Source: Globodera rostochiensis
Taxonomy: Eukaryota > Nematoda > Chromadorea > Rhabditida > Heteroderidae
DNA length: 64,000 nucleotides
Assembly (NCBI GenBank): GCA_018350325.1
Contig: JAEVLN010000025.1
Coordinates: forward strand, 124,001-188,000
Direction: 5' to 3'
Both the position numbers and the translations under genes were made by a program. This document shows, piece after piece, positions 56,701-64,000 of this stretch (the stretch's first letter is position 1; the number at the start of each line of letters is the position of its first letter). The notes beneath the pieces were generated by a model that was given only the letters and a program-made list of their open reading frames with translations, did no database searches and was not told the origin of the DNA.

Positions 56701-59700
56701 AAGTGTCACTCATACCTATTTGGTTTAAACTGTTGTTAAAGGACAACCTCTTCCGCATCAAAGAACATGAAGAAGCCATCAGCAAAGGGGAACAGGAGCT
56801 GACCACCGAGCCCACCTTTGACACCGTCCAATTCGTTCCTCTGCAATATCCGCGCACTGTTTGCACATCGGTAGGCACATTTAAATTGTTGTTCCACTGT
56901 TTGAGTGGTGTTAATGGGCAAATCAAAGTGTCAGAATTTGCCCATTTGTTTTTTAAATTAAATAAAATATGAAAATGATGATCTACCTAATTACATTTAG
57001 TTTATTTATCTGATCAGAATCTAATTAAATCTTCTAATCACTCAAACAGTGCGCATTTCTTTCAGTGCGGTTGTTTTTAACAATTAAATGCAATTAAGGC
57101 CCGTTGCACCGAAGTGAAAAAGGCTGCTGGCGAAGAGATCAAGCTGTACAGACGACACTGCCACCCGCACTGTTATTTGGAAAACATTATTCCGGAGAAT
57201 ATGCCCAATGAGTCGCTAAAAAATTGTGCCGCAATGAGTGGCAGTAACACTTGCAAGGTGAGTTTTGAAGCCAATTTTGGAAGATTTATTGATTTTAGAA
57301 CATCTGAATCATTAGATATTGATCGAGTTCAAAAAATATAAGGACCAATAATTGCTGCTCAATTTCAAAAGCCGCATTTTTAAATTTAGGAAATTGAAAA
57401 TAAAGGGGAGAAAATACTACCCGAATTTGATGAAACTGAAAAGATTTTTTTTGTGACCCATTGAACAAACAATTTATGCTTTCCAGGTCAAGGAATGCGG
57501 CTGCGATTGGAGTGTGCACATGCACTTCCGCTTTGACCAATTGGTCGTGACTCAACATCTCGACGAAGCGAAGCGGAAGCTGTTCGCGGATAAGCGTGAC
57601 ACGTTGTCCACATTGGAGGCATACCGACTGCAGATGCTGCACGAGCGAGACAAGATCTATTCCAAGGCATTAATTAGCATTTGAATCGGTCTAATTGGTT
57701 TGATTTGTTGTCTCGACGATCGACTCTTATCGATCTTCGGTCTCAAATTCGATCTTAGAGCATAGGCGATCAGGACGGTTCACCGCGACTTTTGAAAAAC
57801 CCCTTTCAGGCAGCTTTATTTTGCTGCTTCCTGAAAATGTGGGCATTGAAGCCGTACAACGACAGCATGGAGGATTACATTTTGTTGTCCATCCAGGATG
57901 GGGAACGATTTGTTGCCGAAAGCGATGGGGAAGCGGATCGGAATCTTCAAGTGGAGAAGCTTAGGGGACTCAAAGTCAGTGTTTTTGGGATAATTAACTC
58001 AATTTAATTATTCAACCGATCGATTTTAAGGAATCGCTTCGTCTCTACAAAGAGCAAAAGGAGCTCATTGACACTGCGAATGCCAACGACTCCACCGGGC
58101 CGAAAGTGATTAAGGCGGAGGATGTGACTAATTGTTTTGAAGAACTTTGCAAATTGGCCATTTTTGGGCCAAGCATTAAGCAAATGTACGAAGTGCAACA
58201 GAAGACACGGGAAGACAATGAGAAGGAGTACAAGGAAGAGGAGGCCGGCACTGGGTTCATGCCGAAGCCGAGCAGAAACGGAATGCGTAAGAGGGTCACC
58301 ACGCACATCGTTTAGGACATTTTGTTCTAGTGCATGGCACAACACAACTTTTATCTTATTACGATTCTTCGTTAAGCGGGCAACCGGGTGGAGCAGTATC
58401 TGAACGACCTGGAACAGCAGAGCCTTCTCAACTCCTATGCGAAGAAACAGCGAGAGACTGAGTTGTTACTGGAGCAGCAAAGAATTGAACAGCAAAAGCA
58501 GTGGCAACAGTATTACGGTAGATGAGTGTGTTCACAATTTGGGCTCCACTTTAAAGCATTAAATTGGAGGTGTTTTGTTTTGAAATGACGGTACGGTATT
58601 TTTACTGTAGTTTTCTGTGAATTATGTTCTAAAACGGACTCTCCACCACTAAAGCACGTATTTAGCATTTTGCCTTGAGGGGGGGGGGGGGAGTTTTGAA
58701 TTTTTGACTCAATTTGTTCAGAAAAATTGGTCCGAAAATTACAATTGCAAAACAAAAGGGTCCCCCGATGGTTCATTTTTCTCACTTTTCCGTTCACATA
58801 ACCTCCCCCCCCCCTAAATATGTGCCTGCTCCACTAACTGTCAGAGAATATGCCAACTTTTAAGCTCAAAACCATTCGTCTAATGCAAATCCACGGCAAT
58901 GTGTCGACAACTCGCGTGCAAAATCGTCTCGTGGCTACGGACAAAACAACAGTCAAATGGCGAGTGGAAGTGCCGCTTTTCGTCAACAGCAGCCGGAGTC
59001 CACATACCTTGACGCATTCTGTCGTAATCTTTTTTAGGCATTTTGAGAATATTGGAGTCTCAACCCCTTTCGAAAACATTGGGATTTAAAAAATCTTTCT
59101 TTTTTAGGGATTTGGGGGAATATTTGGAGTGTCTTAACCCTTTTCAAAAAACACTAGGATTTCAAAAAATCTTTCCTTTTTAGGGATTTGGGGGAATATT
59201 TGGAGTGTCTTAACCCCTTTCAAAAAACACTAGGATTTCAAAAAATCTTTCCTTTTTAGGGATTTGGGGGAATATTTGGAGTGTCTTAACCCCTTTCAAA
59301 AAACACTAGGATTTCAAAAAATCTTTCCTTTTTAGGGATTTGGGAGAATATTGGAGTGTCTTAACCCCTTTCAAAAAACACTAGGATTTCAAAAAATCTT
59401 TCCTTTTTAGGGATTTGGGGGAATATTTGGAGTGTCTTAACCCCTTTCAAAAAACACTAGGATTTCAAAAAATCTTTCCTTTTTAGGGATTTGGGGGAAT
59501 ATTTGGAGTGTCTTAACCCCTTTCAAAAAACACTAGGATTTCAAAAAATCTTTCCTTTTTAGGGATTTGGGGGAATATTTGGAGTGTCTTAACCCCTTTC
59601 AAAAAACACTAGGATTTCAAAAAATCTTTCCTTTTTAGGGATTTGGGGGAATATTTGGAGTGTCTTAACCCCTTTCAAAAAACACTAGGATTTCAAAAAA

Positions 59701-60257
59701 TCTTTCCTTTTTAGGGATTTGGGGGAATTGGAGTGTCTTAACTAGAGTCCGGACCAAAACCCAAAACCAAAACATTTTTGGGTTGTTTTGTACAAAATTT
59801 TTTACCAATATTATTGACCAAATTTTGTTTGGGTCAAATTGGAAAAAAACCAAAAGAAACCAAAACCAAAATAAACCCAATATTATTGACCAAATTTTGT
59901 TTGGTCCAAATTGGAGCCCAACCCAAAAGAAACCAAAACCAAAATAAACCCAATATTATTGACCAAATTTTGTTTGGGTCTAACTTTCCGGTCTCTAGTC
60001 TTAACCCCTTTCGAAAAACATAGGATTTAAAAAAATAATAATTTTCAGGCAAAATTCCGGTGGTCGGTTCTGTCTACAGCCGCATTCGGCCGGCTCCTGC
60101 GCAACCTCCGCATCAGCAACAACAACAACAGCACTTCGACTCGTTCCCCTCCTCCGGCATCGGCGAATCGCGTGCCAACAACAATCGCTACGATGGCCGA
60201 GCTCCTCCAATTGGTAACCAAAGCCGCTTTGGTCAGCGACGGATGGAACGTCAGTGA
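50793..60257 (+). CDS. stonustoxin-like MACPF / GTPase multidomain protein
   Basis: Twenty-five exons, total 5337 nt (1778 aa), all phases matching: 50793-50853, 51339-51485, 51555-51604, 51741-52790, 52847-53041, 53143-53268, 53324-53656, 53710-53872, 53924-54032, 54097-54347, 54408-54817, 54863-55033, 55084-55341, 55626-55794, 55863-56083, 56145-56193, 56256-56311, 56417-56695, 56742-56870, 57099-57257, 57487-57666, 57810-57974, 58031-58286, 58377-58517, 60049-60257. Exon 4 ends in eight to nine copies of a 21-residue repeat ([17 protein letters not shown]). Exons 5-11 resemble stonustoxin-type MACPF, helical and thioredoxin-like regions ([40 protein letters not shown]). Exons 12-13 have paired cysteines, then a P-loop [14 protein letters not shown] and [12 protein letters not shown] as in AIG1/septin-like GTPases. 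The rest is Cys/His-containing (CHPHC, CGCDW), coiled-coil and Gln-rich. No signal peptide, so cytosolic. Exons 1 and 21 use GC donors. Function unknown. Confidence 0.75.
52210..52740 (+). repeat. in-frame 63-bp coding repeat
   Basis: About eight to nine units of 63 bp within exon 4, each encoding a charged 21-residue unit around [14 protein letters not shown]. The last four units are nearly identical at the DNA level, indicating recent expansion; the earlier ones vary ([18 protein letters not shown]). Confidence 0.9.
58649..58828. mobile_element. hAT-like MITE, near-exact TSD
   Basis: Starts CTAAAGCACGTATTTAG and ends CTAAATATGTGCCTG. Flanks CTCCACCA (58641-58648) and CTCCACTA (58829-58836) match at 7 of 8. 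The interior holds a run of 14 G and the CTCAATTTGTT word shared with other elements. In the last intron of the 25-exon gene. Confidence 0.65.
59031..59742. repeat. 76-bp intronic tandem array
   Basis: About nine nearly identical 76-bp units (GGGATTTGGGGGAATATTTG, TCTTAACCCCTTTCAAAAAA) in the last intron of the 25-exon gene. The array is interrupted by the element at 59743-59997; a final degenerate part follows at 59998-60030. Confidence 0.92.
59743..59997. mobile_element. hAT-like MITE, TSD GTCTTAAC
   Basis: About 255 bp starting TAGAGTCCGGACCAAAACCC and ending TTTCCGGTCTCTA, with exact flanking GTCTTAAC. It is the inverted-orientation relative of 21691-21875. It landed inside the 76-bp array, since the target word is part of the array unit. 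Confidence 0.88.
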
Positions 60258-62664
60258 CAGACAATGAGCGAATGGGGAAGTAGTGTTGGGGGGACCTTTA
60301 CGATTTTTAATTTTGTTTTCTCAGTAAAAATTGACATTCCCATTTTATGTTTTTGTTTTCGAAGATTTTGCTTTACATTTTATTTAAGCTTTTGGTTAAA
60401 TTTGTTTGACTTTATTTTGCATAAATCTTTTATTGTCTTTTATCTTCGGAAAAGAAGTTATACCATTCGCCGAATTGAAACATTTAAAAAGCTTTTTGAG
60501 TGATTTAGTCTCAGGCCTCTTTTGCAACTCATTATTTTTTCCTGGCCGAAATTCGAAGAGTCGAAACTAAGCAAATAAATTTAAAAAGTTATACACTTTG
60601 TGACAGAAATTGGTCAAATTAGTCTGACAGAAATAAACATTAATTAGGAAATGTGCTGTGGGCTGTTGGGTTTCGGATCCCGACTGTATAATTGATTTTC
60701 TGCCACTTTGTATGAACATCGACGGCGAAGGAAACAATTCTAAGTTTTCTAAATTTTTCCCATTTTTAAAAAATATTTCTGATGACAATTCACAAATTTT
60801 TCAAATTTGCATTTTGTTACCAAAAGGGCTGTCATAAAATGCAGAAATATCAGTGCAATTTTTCATTCCATAATATTTTTATGAAATTTTGAAATTCAAA
60901 AATTATAGCGCAAATTTTCGAAAAAAAGTTTAAAAAATTTCACAAAAAATTCATAACAATTTTCTGAATAGAAATTTTCAAAAACACGCTAATTAAGATT
61001 GGTCTTTATTTCAGGTTTTAGTTTTGGTCCTTATTTTTTGATTTTGATAACAAAAATCTTTTACATTTTTTCTTGTAAATTTTTTAGCTATTTATTTTTA
61101 TATTTAAATGCCTTCAAAAATATTGTTTTACCTAGAAAAATTTATCGTTTTTGATTTTGATATTAATTTTGCCCTAAAAAATGAATTTGTATGTAATCGA
61201 GCATATTTTATCAGTTATGGGATCATTTTCCCCGCCCGAGGCATTTTAACCGTTCATGTCCAACCAACAGAATTGCTCACTCTCCTCTTTTTTACCCTTT
61301 TAATAAAATGGCTTTTTTTAATGCTCTAAAATGCCCGCTCCCGAAGACTGTTGGGCCCACTCCCATCCAAGGGCATGCCCCTGGATGGGAGGGTTCGCAG
61401 TAAGGTTCAGCCCCGACCCCTCGGGGCGGAAAAGTCGGGGGTCGGGGAAGCCGGGGTTGGCCATGTCAGGGGTCGGGCGGACTAAATTGTCGGGGATTGG
61501 GGGCGAAAACCAAAGCGTTTTAAACCGTTTAAACTACTTTTGGTTGAAATTGTTATTAGAGCCCGGTCGAGACGAGATCTCGTCTCGAAATCTCGAAAAA
61601 TCTCGACGAGATTCTCGAAAAATCTCGTCTCGACATCTCGTCTCGAATAAAACTGAATTTTCGAGATTTTTCGAGACCCGAGATTTTTTCGAGAATCTCG
61701 TCTCGAGTCTCGCTCGAAAGAAGCTCGAGATTCTCGATCTCGACTCCAAAAATTTTTCATGAAAACAGTGCTTTTCTTGACAAAGATTACCAATTTTTGT
61801 AAAAAATTCCCCCGGCGGCGCCTGTCGGCACCGCCGGACATACTCCCTTTTGGCTGCAAATCTCTTAACAAATTGAGTTAAAAATTCAAAATGTTCTCGG
61901 CGGCGCCTATCGGCACCGCCAAACCTCCTCTCACTCCCAAAGTGAATAAAAATTCTCAATTTGTAAAATTTCTTAAAAAAATGTTTAAAAAATTCGAACA
62001 ATTTCTTACCGGCTATTTCATACCCCACTATGGGTCAAGCCCAGAAGCGAAACGCCAAAATTTAAGCAATTTCTCTATTGATTCAAAAAAATAACCATGC
62101 GGCAGACAGCATATGGTCAGACACTATATCTATCCCCTCACCATTGAATTTTCTTTTGATTTTCAAAACCTTGGAACACAGGCAACACTTATATTTCGTG
62201 ACCAAATTTTGCAGAAATGCTTCTAGTGCTCCCTTCTTATAATTGTTATCACAAAAATGAATTTTGATTAATAAATATCGTGAAAAATTAACTGACTATT
62301 TTTAAGTTTTTAGGGACTATAAATTCTATCCCTAGTTTATGACGCGTTTAAAGCATTGATTCAAGTTAAATGACAATCTGATCATTTATGCAAACTAATC
62401 AAACCACCTGTTGGATGGCTGACGAGGTTATATTACACAAACAAATTTAGGTTGCGTCTTCAATTAAACCACTTCTAAAGTAGGCCTCCATTGGGCCTAC
62501 TTTTCTAGATCGGAATGTGACAGCTTTTTCACTGAAATGTGCATTTTTCTGCTTACACTAATAAAATTGTTATATTATTATTATTATTTACAACCCCAAT
62601 TTATCCACATATTTAACAAGATTTCATTTCAATATTTTATTTCTTGCAATCTCAAAACCCAAAA
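60258..62664. other. AT-rich intergenic region with one broken element
   Basis: 60258-61340 is AT-rich with no coding, RNA or repeat signal I can support. 61395-61500 is a GTCGGGG-rich fragment, 61557-61937 a truncated element. 61938-62664 is plain AT-rich DNA. Confidence 0.45.
61557..61937. mobile_element. truncated relative of 31778-32207 (inverted)
   Basis: Starts TAGAGCCCGGTCGAGACGAG and follows the reverse complement of 31778-32207 through two hairpin modules (61811-61835, 61897-61920) to CTCCTCTCACTCCC, then diverges. The other end is missing, so no target duplication is visible. Confidence 0.75.
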
Positions 62665-63258
62665 TTCACAAATTGAGCATAAGCCGCCTGCATTGTTTCG
62701 CGGCCGAAGGATGCGCTTCTTCCTCCATGCGTAGTTTTTTTAGAATCAAGCTTGAAGCCGCCAATTCTTTAGCATCGTCACCTGATTTGGGGGAATTTCA
62801 ATGCTTGACAAGCAAAACAAAAAAAAGAAAATTCTATTTTAAAACAGTAAAAAAATTCAAAAACAAATAAAAAAAGAATAAAATAATTGAATTATTTAAC
62901 TTACCCAAATATTTGCCTGTGTCACTCGACTGAATGTAGGCTGATACCTTCTAGGCCAAAAACGTCAAAATGCCAACTAGGCCAAAAACGTCAAAATGCC
63001 AACTAGGCCAAAAACGTCAAAATGCCAACTAGGCCGAAAACGTCAATATGCCAACTAGGCCAAAACGTCAAAATATTATAGGACAAAAACTTCAAAATGC
63101 CAACTGGCCCATTATTGATTAATTGTCTCGATTTCAGCATTTGGGTTGGTTAGTGTGCCTGTCTGTTTATACTCACCGTCCTTGTGCTCCTGGTGCTGCT
63201 CCAGCAACGGTTCGGCACCCGCTACATCTTTGGCCAATTCGGACGATTGGATAAGCAC
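62665..63258 (-). pseudogene. spectrin-repeat-like gene fragment
   Basis: A minus-strand exon at 63258-63177 (good acceptor and GTGAGT donor) encodes SSELAKDVAGAEPLLEQHQE, very like helix C/A linker sequence of alpha-spectrin repeats. It splices in phase across an intron to about 62781-62665 (GDDAKELAASSLILKKLRME), which then stops. No other spectrin exons are visible in the remaining 740 bp upstream. Either the gene continues beyond the window with a long intron, or this is a duplicated fragment. Alpha-spectrin is a membrane-skeleton protein. Confidence 0.45.
62951..63100. repeat. ~27-bp tandem repeat in the spectrin-like intron
   Basis: Five to six units of AACTAGGCCAAAAACGTCAAAATGCC, the last two degenerate. 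Confidence 0.85.
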
Positions 63259-64000
63259 CTGCAGCGAAATGATAAGGAATGGAGGATGAAACGATGAAAC
63301 CCGATCAGAAAATATTGCTTCTGATCAGAAAAGCAGAATAATATCAGTCAGCGATGCCATGGCTTCTTTTGCTCCTGATTAGAAACTTTTGCTTTAAAAC
63401 CCAAATTATTAGTTAAAATCTACTAAATACTCCGGGGGTTATCGAGAATGTTTAGCATTAATATGACATTGATCTATAATATTCTCATCTATCCAAATTT
63501 TAGAATTCATTTATTGGTAATTAAATTAAAAAATTTGGTAAACATTTTTTCATATCCGCGCTTTCGCATCTAAAGCAAATATATGCTCTTTCGTTGCGAA
63601 TTGTTCGCAGAATCAAAAATGTCCTCTTTTTGTCAGGGGTGTGCACGGATACGAATTTTTGTATCCGTATCCGTCCGTCCTCGAAATCTCATATCCGTTA
63701 TCCGTCCGTATCCGTGACCTTCCAAAATCCCATATCCGGATATCCGCGGATATACAGCGGATATATCCGGATAAGTGGATTTTTCATATCCATTATCCGT
63801 CCGTATCCGTGACTTTCCGAAATTCCATATCCGTTATCCGTCCGTATCCGGATATATCCGCGGATATCCGGATGTCCGTGCACACGCCTGCTTTTTGTCA
63901 TGTATAGTATAGGTAAATCAAATCATAAAAAACAAAATCAAATTTAGATGAAATCTTCTGATGTCATTTTTGTGCTCGGCATTCGTGCCGATACAAACAC
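63259..64000. other. window end: AT-rich DNA and a MITE
   Basis: Apart from the element at 63634-63890 I see no coding exon or RNA gene here. Confidence 0.45.
63634..63890. mobile_element. hAT-like MITE, TSD CTTTTTGT
   Basis: 257 bp starting CAGGGGTGTGCACGGATACG and ending GTCCGTGCACACGCCTG, with exact flanking CTTTTTGT (63626-63633, 63891-63898). The interior is TATCCGTCCGTATCCG and CCGCGGATATCCGG words in both orientations. A partial copy is at 24317-24430. Confidence 0.92.

Overview
This is eukaryotic nuclear DNA that reads as a nematode, most likely a plant-parasitic cyst nematode (Heteroderidae). The evidence is two 5S rRNA genes of nematode type, short introns of about 40-100 bp, expanded BTB/MATH-domain genes, an unusually high share of GC-AG introns, scattered TTAGGC words (the nematode telomere unit), and AT-rich noncoding DNA full of small transposons. 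The genus is inference. All exon structures were worked out by hand from splice sites and reading phase; for the main genes the exon lengths sum to a whole number of codons. LAYOUT. 1-4068: a coiled-coil gene with a frameshift, then an intact MATH-BTB gene. 4069-6771: a hAT-like element and a decayed MATH fragment. 6772-10329: a secreted-protein gene with one frameshift. 10330-14400: low-complexity DNA and a hAT-like element. 14401-20915: an intact 14-exon secreted-protein gene whose introns hold nested elements. 22101-25327 (minus): an intact BTB-BACK-MATH gene. 26215-27687: a 5S rRNA gene beside a 3'-truncated FLYWCH/MULE transposase. 29969-31275: an inverted duplication carrying two divergent small Cys-rich secreted-peptide genes, one frameshifted. 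31276-34359: transposon relics. 34360-37735 (minus): a PUF-family RNA-binding protein with about 14 repeats instead of 8. 38009-43938: hAT-like elements, large foldback elements and a 1.7-kb minisatellite. 43939-48469: a gene joining a secreted Cys-containing N-terminal region to a serpin with an inhibitory-type hinge. 48697-48814 (minus): a second 5S rRNA gene. 50793-60257: a 25-exon gene for a 1778-residue protein with a 21-residue repeat, a stonustoxin-like MACPF/helical/thioredoxin-like region and a P-loop GTPase. 60258-64000: transposon relics and a spectrin-like fragment. MOBILE DNA. At least 17 short elements have inverted ends of hAT character (most start TAG or CAG). Twelve are bounded by exact 8-bp target duplications and five more by 6/8 or 7/8 matches. 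They belong to many unrelated end families but share one design: the interior is largely the subterminal motif repeated in both orientations. They sit in introns and intergenic DNA, in tandem arrays and in one another. The genes do not form an evident pathway. The secreted proteins (serpin fusion, Cys-rich peptides, the two large secreted proteins) and the BTB/MATH genes are types that parasitic nematodes expand, but nothing here proves an effector role.
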